NCBI GenBank assembly: GCA_038373885.1
Contig: JAWZYV010013175.1
Coordinates: forward strand, 558,001 to 622,000
Direction: 5' to 3'
Length of the DNA stretch: 64,000 bases
Source: Cheiracanthium punctorium
Lineage: Eukaryota; Arthropoda; Arachnida; Araneae; Cheiracanthiidae
Shown here: positions 34,513 to 44,430 of the stretch, in pieces
Layout: each line of letters begins with the position of its first letter
Numbering within the stretch: the stretch's first letter is position 1
The notes under the pieces: model-generated
The model's input: only the letters and a program-made list of their open reading frames with translations
What the model was told of the DNA's origin: nothing
Database searches by the model: none
Position numbers and translations under genes: made by a program

Positions 34513-35520
34513 ATGAACTCTTTCTAATAGTGCTTCTAAATTACTCATGTAATCATTCCGAGAGGAGGACGTATCACATGGTCGTCCAAAAACAATATCA
34601 CTGGGTAATCGAAGAGGACGGCCGAACAACGTCTCTGATGGAGAATATCCGGTTGTCTCATGAACCGCACTTCTGTAAGCCAGGAGGAACAGTGGCAAAT
34701 ATGTATCCCACACGGTTTGATTCTTCGAAACAAATATTAAAAGATGATTCAAAATTGTTCGATTGTGCCTCTCGATCATGCCATCGGACTCGGAATGTAA
34801 CGGTGTTGTTAGAGTCTTCGTGATTCCCAAATATTCGCAGAGTTCCGAAAATAGTGCTGAATTAAAATTTGTACCTTGATCCGAATGTAACATCATCGGC
34901 ACACTGTAATAAGAGATCCAGTTTCGAACGAGTTCTTCAGCTACCGTTGAAGCTTCCTGATTTGGGATGTCAATCGCTTCTGGCCATTTGGTAAAGTAAT
35001 CCATCAGGACTAAGACGTATCGATTGCCTTTCGATGTCGTAGGCAGGGGTCCTAGGATATCTAAAGCCACTCTTTTGAAAGGCGCGCCAACGTTATGGCG
35101 CTGCAAACGACCCTTAGTTTTTATTTTAGGTCCTTTACGGGCACCTCAATCGTGGCATTCTCTACACCATTTTTCAACATCGGCACGAAGTCGATCCCAA
35201 TAAAATCGCTCCCTGGTTTTATTTAACGTCTTCATCACTCCAAAATGTCCTCCACTTTCACTATCATGAATCTCCCGCAGAACCTCTGGAATTCTACTAC
35301 GTGGGAGAATTAATTGCCATCGGCTTGACCTTCCGTCATCGCTCTCCCATTTCCGATATAAAACACCGTCCTTAAGATGTAAAGAATCCCAAAGAGCCCA
35401 GTATCGCTTTGTAGCGGGGATCTCTGGCGCGATCTTTTGCCAAGACGGCCGATCCGCGGAATTCAGTTTCTTCTACAAAATTGGCCTAATACTAGAATCT
35501 TCTAACTGTACTCTCTGTAC
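34459..35520 (-). pseudogene. Gypsy integrase (zinc-binding and catalytic domains), truncated
   Basis: Integrase inserts retrotransposon cDNA into the genome. The HHCC zinc-binding region is encoded around 35140-35275, ending in CRECHD where the last Cys codon has become TGA (about 35145). The following 215-residue open frame (34459-35106) carries the core: D16 in VALDILGP, D76 in HSDQGTNF and E112 in DGMIERHNRT, a DD35E arrangement, with the family phrases FTKWPEA and TTGYSPSETLFGRP. The catalytic triad is intact. The frame then runs out of gypsy-like sequence at about residue 200 and ends in 15 to 18 residues encoded by the direct repeat. The usual C-terminal domain is missing. Dead because of the internal stop and truncation. 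Confidence 0.9.
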
Positions 35521-36114
35521 TTAACTCGAAGCCCACCGATCCACAGTCGTTGCAGTCAAAACCTTCACAAAAGTACCCGTCTCCGTCCCGTACTTTTTCT
35601 CGGCGTTCACGCAGTGTTTACAGTCCTCTTTACAAGGTCGTCTGGAGAGAGCGTCTGCATTTCCGTGCGAAGTTCCTTTGCGATGTTCGATTTCGAACTC
35701 ATACTCCTGCAGCCTTTGGATCCAGCGAGCTATCTGACCCTCAGGTTCTTTAAAATTCAAAAGCCATCTCAAGGAAGCATGATCAGTCCGGAGAAGAAAT
35801 TTCCGTCCATAGAGGTAGTGATAGAAATGCTTAATAGATTTAACAATACCCAGCAATTCCTTACGAGTAACACAATAATTCCTCTCTGGCTTACCCAAGC
35901 TCTTGCTGAAGTAAGCTATGACACTTTCACCGTTTTCTGTTCCCTGCAACAGCACGGCTCCTATCTCTTCATTACTGGCATCTGTATCCAAGATACAGTC
36001 TTTGTCAGTCCGGGGATATGTCAAAATAGGAGACGTCGTTAATGCCTGCTTTAGACTAATGAACGATTTCTCGCATTCTTCTGTCCAATTAAAGCTTGCT
36101 TGGGCTTCAATCAA
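35521..36114 (-). pseudogene. Gypsy RT connection and RNase H domain
   Basis: RNase H degrades the RNA strand of the RNA-DNA hybrid during reverse transcription. The 197-residue open segment begins with the thumb/connection (FNWTEECEKSFISLKQAL). The RNase H fold follows: LDTDASNEEIGAVL (catalytic Asp at residue 45), TRKELLGIVKSIKHF (catalytic Glu), FLLRTDHASLRWLL (Asp), and HGNADALSRRPC (Asp). All four acidic positions are present. It is part of the pol polyprotein: the reverse transcriptase lies upstream across stops and the integrase downstream. The stop after DRWASS interrupts the original polyprotein. Confidence 0.92.
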
Positions 36115-37186
36115 TTTATGTAAAGGTCTCGCTATTGTTGAGAAATTTCTTACAAAACGGCGATAATAGTTGCACAGTCCGAGAAAACTTCGCAGTTCAT
36201 GTACCGTTTCCGGACGAGGCTAATCGACAACTGCTTTAACTTTTTGTGGATCAGTCTTAACTCCGTCTGCAGAAATAATGTGACCAAGATAAGTAACTTC
36301 CTTACGTAAAAATTTGCATTTCTTCGGGTTTAGTTTAAGGTTAGCATTTTGTAATCTAAGAAACACTTTACGAATATTATTTAAATGCTCTTCAAACGTT
36401 TTTCCCACTATAATAATGTCATCTAAATATATATACTAAGCAGGCCTCAGACGAAAGTCCACGTAATACAGTTTCCATTAGTCTTTCAAAAGTAGCGGGG
36501 TATTGCAAAGACCGAAAGGCATTACCTTAAAGTGCCAGAGTCCTTGTCCGGTGGTAAAAGCTGTCTTTTATCTTCAGGTCAGATTTCGACTTGCAAATAC
36601 CCGTTCTTTAAGTCCAACGTAGAGAACCACTGGCTTCCATTCAGGGGATCTAAAGTGTCATCTATTCGCGGGAGGGGATAGCAATCTTTGCTCGTAATAT
36701 CGTTCAGTTTCCGATAGTCGACACAGAAACGTGTCGATCCGTCCTTCTTTTTAACAAGAACGATAGGTGAGGCCCAAGGCCCCGACGATTACTCTATTAT
36801 GCCACCGTCTACCATTTCTTTAATCAGGCGTTCAGCTTCCTCTTTCTTTGCCAGAGGCAAACGTCTTGGATACTGCTTGATTGGTGGATGATCACCTGTA
36901 TTAATTTTATGTTGTGTCACATTACAGTGGCCCACATCAGCGTCACCGGTAGAGAATAAGTTTTGGAATTCCTGGAGTAATTTTTGCATTGCTATTCGCT
37001 GTTCCTTAGCATTAGTTGAAAATGATGACTGTTAGAATATCCTTGAGGACGGGCGACGATATCCACCACTGGTTCACACGTCGCAATAACGGCCCCTTTT
37101 TCTACAGTCTTGGGTTTATTGTCCAAATTCAACACTCGAATAGGTATAGCTTTCCCTCTTAAATCCACGAGTGCGGCGGCCACCAA
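36115..37186 (-). pseudogene. Gypsy reverse transcriptase, broken by stops and shifts
   Basis: Copies element RNA into DNA. The start, in the frame at 37186-36992, is the linker after protease (VAAALVDLRGKAIPIRVLNL). The frame 36989-36789 gives HKINTGDHPPIKQYPRRLPL, the conserved lead into the fingers. After a stop at about 36786 come [20 protein letters not shown] and [12 protein letters not shown] (first catalytic Asp). The active site YLDDI lies near 36410-36430, but a frameshift just before it separates it from the preceding ACLVY. The frame 36408-36220 continues GKTFEEHLNNIRKVFLRLQN and YLGHIISADGVKTDP. At least three stops or shifts; the YLDD residues themselves are intact. Confidence 0.9.
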
Positions 37187-37956
37187 GACTCTTTTAAGGA
37201 GAACTGGCTAGGAAAGTTCGTTACGACATACCGGAAATGTCCAGAGCCTTCCGGAACTCCTTGGATAAGAAATTCAGATCTCGCTGGTATAGTAGTCTTC
37301 TCTTTCGCGAATATAGAACATGATTTTGAACACTGCTCGCTTCCTGAAAACAAGGGAATTTCCTCCCCTCCTGTCCGTATTCCGTTCTTCTCTAAGTCTA
37401 CGGTAAAGTTAAATTTTTGAAGGAAATGCAGTCCAAGGATACAAGGGTCAGTGTTGTTAGCCACGTAGACCCTGTGCCGGAATTTCTTGAATCCACATTC
37501 AATGGATACATCCAGTTTTCCTTGTATCTCTGTCTTTTTACCGGTAGCGGTCTTAATAGAGACGTTTGGAGAAGTGTAGAGCAATTGTTCCTTCAGTTTC
37601 ATGGCGAAGTCCGATTTTAGAAGAGTGACATTCGCACCCGTATCCACTAGCATCAAACAAGGGATACCACAAATTGTTCCTTCAACATAAAGTCCAGTTT
37701 CTCCTCCGCTAAGTGCGGAAACTTCAAATTTCTCTTCTGGGGCTTTATTCAGAAAATGCAGCTTCCGCCCCGCAAGACGCCCAAGACCTAGTTTTCCTGT
37801 TTGGGAGAAGTCACGTCGCATTCTCTTTGCACGTGTCCCCTTTTGTGACATCTCCAACAGGTCACGTTCGGATTCCTTCGGGGAGAGCCCCTTCTCCCAA
37901 CAGCGAGACCGATAATTCCTGGAGTGCCTTGAGTACAGAATGCAGTTTATCATCAT
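37159..37956 (-). pseudogene. Gypsy gag end (degenerate zinc knuckle) and aspartic protease
   Basis: Processes the gag-pol polyprotein. The active-site motif LMLVDTGANVTLL (Asp105 in this frame) and the flap/second motif CILGLHFLQKF are both clear. The N-terminal 50 residues (CWEKGLSPKESERDL) look like a CCHC zinc knuckle that has lost its second Cys and the pattern after it. The frame is read in a different phase from the preceding gag segment, with which it overlaps (37862-37956), and a frameshift at about 37180 breaks it from the reverse transcriptase; the last residues (KESWWPPHSWI) are out of frame. Confidence 0.88.
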
Positions 37957-38191
37957 TTTCCTTGGCGGCGTTTCCCTCTATATCCACAGACCTTACATGC
38001 CTGGGTGTTTTCGAAACGGTTGTCGCAGCTTCATATTTCATGCTATACGCCAGAGCTGCCTTCAAATCTTTCGGGTCTACCAGTCTCGTAGAATGTTGTG
38101 TATCTTCGTCCCTGATACCGTCGACGAAGTACTGGGCTGCTAAGCTTTCTCGAACATCTAGGGGACATTCCGCGTAAGCTAAGCTCATCAA
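37862..38191 (-). pseudogene. Gypsy gag, C-terminal part
   Basis: Encodes LAYAECPLDVRESLAAQYFVDG followed by DPKDLKAALAYSMKYEAA, recognisable as the C-terminal half of gypsy capsid proteins (the 'LA..AYP..P...E.LA...F..GL' pattern). In the intact element it would join directly to the segment ending near 38200. A small deletion at about 38230 separates the two. Gag packages the element RNA into virus-like particles. Confidence 0.78.
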
Positions 38192-38360
38192 TCGCTCAAC
38201 ATCGGTGGCTAATACTTGTAGACTTTCTCCAGGCCTTTGTCAATTCAGTCCTATAAAACTGGGTAAGACGGCTATTTCCAAATTGAGATTCGAGAGCCTT
38301 TTCGACGGTCGGTAGGTCGTTCAACTTGTCATTCGGTATTCCTAGAAGAATCTCCGCAGC

Positions 38361-38936
38361 TTATCCTTGCAGATAGGCCACAATTTGACTGGCCTTGAAG
38401 CTATCCGTCCATCCATTTGTAGAGCTCACGACGTCAAACTGAATCTTAAAAACAGTCCAAGATGTTTGGCCGTCAAATGTTAAATGCTTTACAGTCGGTC
38501 TAGAATTAATTATTTCTCCACTTGCCAAAATATTGCTGGTCTTCCTCTCAAGATCAGAAAGTCTCTTTTCAAAATCGCTGATTTGTCCTTGCACATCATT
38601 GATTTGTCCTTTGACATCGCCGATTTGTTCTTGCACATCGCTGATTTGTCCTTGCACCTTGATTCGTACTCCCTCGATTTTTTCTTGTACGTCGCTGATC
38701 TGTCCCTGCACTTCGCTTCGTACTCCCTCGATTCTTTCATGAACAGATTGTATTTGAGTCTTCATTTCTTCTTGTCCTGAACGCATTTTCTCTTGTAGAC
38801 TCTCTAGTCTCGAACAGATCTTCTCTTCCAGACTGTCTTGACCCAAAGACATCCTTTCTTGACTGGAACGCATATCTAACATCATAGCAAACAGTTTTTC
38901 CAGTTTATCTTCCATGGCTGCTCTGGTTAATGGCAT
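38361..38936 (-). pseudogene. Gypsy gag, N-terminal part with long coiled coil
   Basis: The start ATG at 38936 lies just 15 bp downstream of the primer-binding site, as expected for gag. Residues 1-60 are helical (RSSQERMSLGQDSLEEKI), followed by about five 11-residue units of the type GQISDVQEKIEG / GQINDVQ (residues 78-130), which make a regular coiled coil. Residues 150-191 hold the capsid start (LTFDGQTSWTVFKIQFDVV, WTDSFKASQIVAYLQG). The frame ends where a Gln codon has become TAA (38361-38363); the following sequence still reads AAEILLGIPNDKLNDLP. The 11-residue units could vary in number between copies. Confidence 0.85.
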
Positions 38937-38950
38937 TCAAACAGATCCAG

Positions 38951-38970
38951 ATCCCACTTCCTGACACCAA
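38951..38970 (-). other. Retrotransposon primer-binding site
   Basis: TTGGTGTCAGGAAGTGGGAT on the minus strand, directly after the LTR end and 15 bp before the gag ATG. A TGG start is expected since it pairs with the CCA 3' end of a tRNA. The tRNA used is not identified. Confidence 0.8.
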
Positions 38971-39482
38971 GGTTACGAAAATCGCCAAGTGGGTGCATTT
39001 TATAGCAGTCCGATCAGCACAGTAAACAAAAATAACACTTTATTTCACGGCTCGCAGCTCAATAGCTCAAAATAATAAAAGAAACTTTAACATACGCTAA
39101 CTAAAATCATAAATAAGCACAACAATATCGCTATTCATTTCACACAATCAACCGTGCGCTTTAAATTCTATCACTCAACTGAACTCTCCGGAGAGAAATC
39201 CTAGCGTTTTTATAGAAATGATGACGTCACCAGAATTGCCGAGAAACTTCTGGAACAATCTTATCAAATTGAAAAATGGTCTCGAGACATGAATTTTCTA
39301 GAAGCCACCATTTGTCGCCAAATCCGTCGCCAAATCGCCAAGACGATCGCCAAGTTTGTCGCAAAGACTACAGAGTTACTTCCACAGGTTTACCATTACC
39401 TGAAGACTTCACTATGCCTGTAAAACTAGTTTCACGGCGGCGCATGCAATACGAGAGCAAATAAAGTTATTATTTCGCAACA
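38971..39482 (-). repeat. Gypsy 5' LTR
   Basis: Begins TGTTGCGAAAT at 39482 (minus) and ends TTTTCGTAACC at 38971, giving imperfect terminal inverted repeats. It contains a TATA box (TTCTATAAAAACGC, near 39211) and farther on AATAAA (GTGAAATAAAGTG, near 39045), so U3, R and U5 are in order. A dense group of GGCGA/TCGCC words lies in U3 (39310-39365). It is the only LTR of this element in the window. Confidence 0.85.
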
Positions 39483-39777
39483 ATATTTAAACAAGGCCGT
39501 TACGGAGGAATGTAATCTTACGTTAAAATTGTCAAGCATTATTTTGCCCAGCTCTTTAATTTCAGTGTGTTTAGAATTATTTTAGTGCAGTTTTATGGGT
39601 GGATTTATCTGAGTACTTAAGCATCTGTGGAATCCAATTAAAAAAACAAATACAACAAAAGCAAACTTAATTTTCTATTAAAGACACACCATTGCTAATA
39701 AGTCCTGCATCTTCACCTCTTTCCTATTTCGTTCCTTGATTTCGATTCAGGAACAGATAAAAAAATATTTAAGTTAA

Positions 39778-40652
39778 GGGGATGGTGGACATTAATTTTT
39801 TTTTATTTAATAAGATAGGATTATGAAATTTTGTATTTTAATATATTAAACTAAAAGCATTATAAACATCTGAAAAAAAATTTAAATAAATTTTAAAAAT
39901 ATTAGTAATTAATTAAAAATTAATTAATTTTTTAGTTTCGAAAAAATGCTCCATGCGTTTTAATTTTAATTTTTTTTTGTAATTTTGCTTTATAATAGCA
40001 TAAAAATATATTTTAAAAAAGTCTGTGTATCGGTTTTTGATTCGACCGAGTAGTTAATTTTTTAGAAATATTTTCATGAACACATACTAAACTTTCCCGA
40101 AATTTTTCAGTTTTCGTAAATAAAAGCGAAATTTCATAATCGAAATTTTGACCATATTTAAAAAGGATACACAGATTTATTGTAATATATGAAAAGAATG
40201 TTTGTAGTAAATTTTGTACAATTCCGACCAAAATTAAGTCGCATGAAGCATTTTGAAGGCAAGAAAATCAGAAAAAACTTGATTTGGAGAAAATACAGTT
40301 TAAAGTGTAATTTTCCATTTACCTTTAATATCGTCCGTTCTGAATAATTTTATTTATGATTTTACCTTAACAAAACATATTTTTAAAATAATTTCATTCG
40401 AATATTAGCTTATTTTGTAAAACGTTCAATAAAAATTGTGACGTGTCTATTTACGCGTTTGTTTGCATTTTTGTGGACATTTAACTGTCCGTTTTAATTT
40501 TTTCAAACCCTAATATCTTTTTAAAAAATTGCCGTAGATATACGCAGTTTTTTTCTCCATGGTTCAGCTTTAACTGTAGAATATTATTATGTAAAAAAGA
40601 AAAAACACATTTTTGGGTTCCAATTTTGATGATTTGGGCGTCCACCACCCCC
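39778..40652 (+). mobile_element. TTAA-specific non-autonomous DNA transposon
   Basis: 875 bp with 13-bp inverted ends GGGGATGGTGGAC and, inverted, GGGGGTGGTGGAC, flanked by TTAA on both sides (39774-39777, 40653-40656). The paralogous repeat at 33667-33670 has a single TTAA and no insert, so the boundaries are proven by comparison. TTAA duplication is the habit of piggyBac and Kolobok elements; the GGGG ends fit Kolobok a little better. The 72-residue minus-strand frame at 40013-40231 is not recognisable as a transposase. Confidence 0.92.
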
Positions 40653-40902
40653 TTAATATAACAGCCTATAATAAATTTATTATATATTATCTTCGCGGTA
40701 ATGGGCGTAAATATTTTATCCTATTTCTTACATTTACGTAGTTTAATTTTTATCCGTGAATAAACGTAAAATAATGCTTAATGTTGTCATAACTAGCAAA
40801 AAAAAACGAAAAAATGAATCCTTCTGGTAAGAAAAAAAGCTTAAAAGGTAGAAGCCGAGAAAAAAAAAAAAAAAAAAAAAAAAAAAACGTAGGGAAAACC
40901 TA

Positions 40903-41123
40903 CACTGCAAAAAAATTCTGTCAAATTTACAGAGAGAAACTGTCAGCCAGGACTCCAGTTTATTTCCGCATATTTTACAGACGTTTTTTCGTAAATTTTG
41001 CAGATTTTCAGTTTGTTACACAGAATTTTTCCTTAAAAGGATAAAATACGGTAGACTTCTGTAAAACTGGCGTCCTGGCTGACAGTTTTTTTCTGTCAGT
41101 TTGACAAAAATTTTTTTGCAGTG
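40903..41123 (+). mobile_element. TA-specific MITE, copy 3
   Basis: Lies at the same place in the right direct repeat as copy 2 in the left. Starts CACTGCAAAAAAATTCTGTC (the first copy in the left repeat has CACAGC), TA on both sides (40901-40902, 41124-41125). Confidence 0.9.
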
Positions 41124-41499
41124 TACGACCTCTTAACCGACTTGGAACCAGCAATACCGTGGGCATGCAAAACCAAATCAGTGTAGGCATATTGACCATT
41201 TAGGTACTGTATAAGTTTAAATTGATAGTTCGTTGATGATGCGTACAACTGCTCTGTACTTTAAATACTGCAATATTTGAATTTTCAAGTATGCCTTTTA
41301 TGTTAGGTAAGCACACAGATTTTAGGCATTCTGTTTTAGGCAGTTTAAAATCGTTATTTTACCGAATACGAACTTTCTGGGTATTCTTTTATTTTATGGA
41401 GCCTCAGATGAATGCAGTCAATGATTCTGGCTACTTATCCCTCGTTTAACTATTACCCTCGAAGATCGAGCCCGTACGATCGTGTGGATGAAACACTGA

Positions 41500-41687
41500 C
41501 TAAAGTTTTAGCTCTCTCAATAATAGCTAAAAAATGCAATTGTGCCTGTCATTTTATTATTTAGATAAGTGGTATAATGAAAGAAAAGAAACTATACACA
41601 AATTATTTTGGATTTATGTTGTATTATTGCGTCACCCGTCCGATCATACGACTTCGGCACTTCGCTGTTTATCTTCATAGTCTTCTT
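41500..41687. other. Spacer, nothing seen
   Basis: AT-rich; no match to the gypsy element, so the right direct repeat ends at a true breakpoint. Confidence 0.5.
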
Positions 41688-42633
41688 CCAGACAGAACAT
41701 AAGCTTAAATCAAGCTCGACATTTCTTTGAATTTGGCGTATTAATACAAGCTTGACAGTTCAATTCATTTTAAGTTTGCAGCAAACTTGGAGAAGTCATT
41801 TGAACTGTCAAGCTCGAATACAACTTGATTACTGCTTGATTTGGAAAGCCACATCCACATAACAAATAATTTATCATCAGTCATAAATGTACTTGACCAT
41901 AGAATTAAAAAAAAGATTCCATATTTCCAAATATGGATATTTTTCAAAATAAAATACAATTATACTACGAAATTGATTTCAAAATCAGTCGTTTGTCTCA
42001 ATTTTGGCCAGTATTGCCCAACATGAGTGTCGCGATATTGAAAGTTTTAAAACGTGTGCTGCTTTTAAATTTATATTATGCTTATTTCCCTATTAGTAGA
42101 GTCTCTAAATCACACATAACATTATTTTAATTTTGATTCATCCCATGGAAAAATAAAAGAAAGTAATCGGCATCGGGCACTGATCGATCTCGCCAGATAA
42201 CGGAGTGACAACCATGACAGTCACTTCAAACTTTAGTCGTGCTAGCGCGAGGCAGATTGGCGGAGCGGTTAGGACGCTGGCATCCCAACCTTTAGGTCCT
42301 GAGTTCTATCCCAGCCGCGGACGCTTGATGGAAACAGATTAAATTAACTTGAAATTTCAGCATAGAGGGGAAAATGCGGGCAAAAATAAAATATGTGGGG
42401 CGAGTTCGACGACGGGCGTCCCGTGTATTTAAGAATTTTTTTTTTTTTTAGAAAAAAATTATTAAGATTGAAATTAAGCTTGCTATGTCAAACTTCATGC
42501 AAGCGGGGCAAGTGTGAACTTGAACACTTGATTCAAGCTTGCATTAAGCTTACACGCTTGAAAAATTCAAGTTTATTGACTTGATAAATCAAGCTTGTTG
42601 CAAGTTTGATGCAAGTTTCCTGTGCTGTCTGGG
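41688..42633 (-). mobile_element. CAAGCTTG-rich inverted-terminal element, copy 2
   Basis: Starts CCAGACAGAACATAAGCTTA, which is the complement of the right end of copy 1, and finishes GTGCTGTCTGGG at 42633. It therefore lies in reverse orientation relative to copy 1. CAAGCTTG-like words again crowd both ends. 946 bp; lacks the 650-bp extra segment of copy 1. No transposase. Confidence 0.75.
42255..42320 (+). repeat. tRNA-like (SINE-head) segment inside CAAGCTTG element copy 2
   Basis: TTGGCGGAGCGGTTAGGACG (A-box-like GGAGCGGTTAGG), then CATCCCAACC, AGGTCCTGAGTTCTATCCC (B-box-like GAGTTCTATCC). Corresponds to 30111-30178 on the other strand of copy 1. Confidence 0.55.
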
Positions 42634-44376
42634 CTGTTCATTATTTTCTTTAGTCTAATACTGTTAATTGCTATACAAACCATATATGTTAATATAAGTT
42701 TGCGTAGGAACTTAAAAAATAATATCCCCCCACGCACATACACATGCTAGATTTTTACTAACGATATGATTTTAACTAATAAATATTTAAATAATAAAAT
42801 TTCAAATACATTTTATTGTTGTTCGCGTGTGATTATACTGAATTCTTATTAAAATTTGTATATTAATGTAACTATTACTGTAACTACTAATCAACTATAG
42901 CAATCGCGCGATTAGGGAATGCAGTCCCATACATTTTTCGTTCCGCAGGATTGCGTCTGTTGTTGCGCCCTGTACTATCTCCCCCAAATAAAATACTTTC
43001 CATGTATAAAATTAGATGGAGTGTATGTGTGTTTTTCAATACCTAGGGAATCCAATCCCGTAGTGTACCATGAGATTTCAGGATTGTGATTTGTTCGGGA
43101 TTGAGATTGACATTCCATTCAAATAAAAATTAATATTAATAGAGAAAAGTAGGAAAAAGTTAGATTGCAAGAACTATCATGTTTAATACTCTATCTCATT
43201 TGATAATTAATACAATAACTTATATAAATATGAAAATTATAATCATGATGTATTCTTCCCGAGAAAACGGAATTGCATTCCCAATGCGCGAGAGTCCACG
43301 CTTCAGTGATTCAAACACCCGTACGATTATGCGGGTGCCCCACTGTGCTCTAGAGGGGTCCTAGATTTTTTTCTTTATTTTTTCTGTCAGTGGGGTCTAT
43401 ATATCGTCTAAAACTACAAGATAGGAAGATTTAAGTTTAGAAATATTTCCGGTCTTAAAGGGATAAAAGTTCTGTCGTTATAGCAAACCAACAACTAACA
43501 GCTCATCGAGGGAGATATATTAAAGCCTCGCACTATGATCCACAAATCCCACAACTTGCCAAGAAGCGCATTTAATGAATGTTGTGTCGATTAAAAACCT
43601 TAATCCATTCAAAAAAGGGTCTTGTTAAAGAAACGAAAAAAAAAAAATCATACAAAGCAGAAATATCAGTAAAACAGTTTTTGAATAAAGAATTATTATT
43701 TCTGTGTCTCCTTTTAATTGGATGAAAAGAAGCAATTTTTTAATGTTTTTAATATTATTTAGCTAATATTGTAATACTAGCTTGTAGAATGTATCAGGAG
43801 GATTTGAAAGTATTGTCGTGTTTTTACTCTAATTTCAAACATATAAATTTTTAATCGAAAAGAAGCTGTTCCTAAATATAGGATTCATATTTATTACATT
43901 TTGAAGCAAAGATTTTAAATATATTTTTATCTTTCAAAAAAGATATATGGATAAAGGAGGACTATCATCTTTCAAGGACGATATTCAAAATATCGTGATA
44001 TCAATTTTTCCGATTTCCTGCTCGTTATATTTTACAGCAAGAATTTTGTGGGTACCCCTTACTTCCTTGCGATCGAAAAAGAAACCCAAGAAGAACGTTT
44101 TCACCTCCCACTCTCGATAGGTTGCAGACTTTAGAAATTGCTGTCTAATTTAACACTTATGATAAAAAACTCACGTATATGCCAAATTCCATACTATTAG
44201 CTTCAGTAGCTTTCTATAGGCAGAATAGTGGCATAAGAAAAAATGACATTACTTTTTGCTTCCCATAATTCATTCTAATAAACATAACTCATTATATCCC
44301 AATATGTTTTGCAACTTGATAAGAAGATTGGGGGAATTCTTTAGTAATAATTCAATATAAACTATTCAACTTAAGC

Positions 44377-44378
<2 letters not shown>
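42634..44378. other. No gene seen
   Basis: AT-rich. The 61-residue frame at 43179-43364 is unrecognised. Confidence 0.45.
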
Positions 44379-44427
<49 letters not shown>

Positions 44428-44430
44428 TAA
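44379..44430. repeat. TA microsatellite
   Basis: Pure alternating TA for about 50 bp. Confidence 0.97.

Larger units (their letters stand above)
34513..39482 (-). mobile_element. Gypsy-type LTR retrotransposon, 3'-truncated, minus strand
   Basis: In order on the minus strand: 5' LTR, primer-binding site, gag, protease, reverse transcriptase, RNase H, integrase. That order (integrase after RNase H) is the gypsy (Metaviridae) order and not copia's. There is no 3' LTR or polypurine tract; the body stops inside the integrase region where the 1.1-kb direct repeat begins. Several stops and frameshifts are spread through gag and pol, but long stretches are still open, so it died fairly recently. 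Confidence 0.9.
39482..41499. repeat. 1.1-kb direct repeat bordering the gypsy element, right copy
   Basis: Copy of 33376-34512, interrupted by the 875-bp TTAA element at 39778-40652. It starts exactly at the outer edge of the 5' LTR and ends after AAACACTGA at 41499, the same internal point at which the left copy meets integrase sequence. Differences between copies are few and scattered. Confidence 0.92.

Noticed and set aside
35550..36166. Long plus-strand frames opposite the RNase H region
   Set aside because: Antisense shadows of the gypsy pol gene; no independent motifs.
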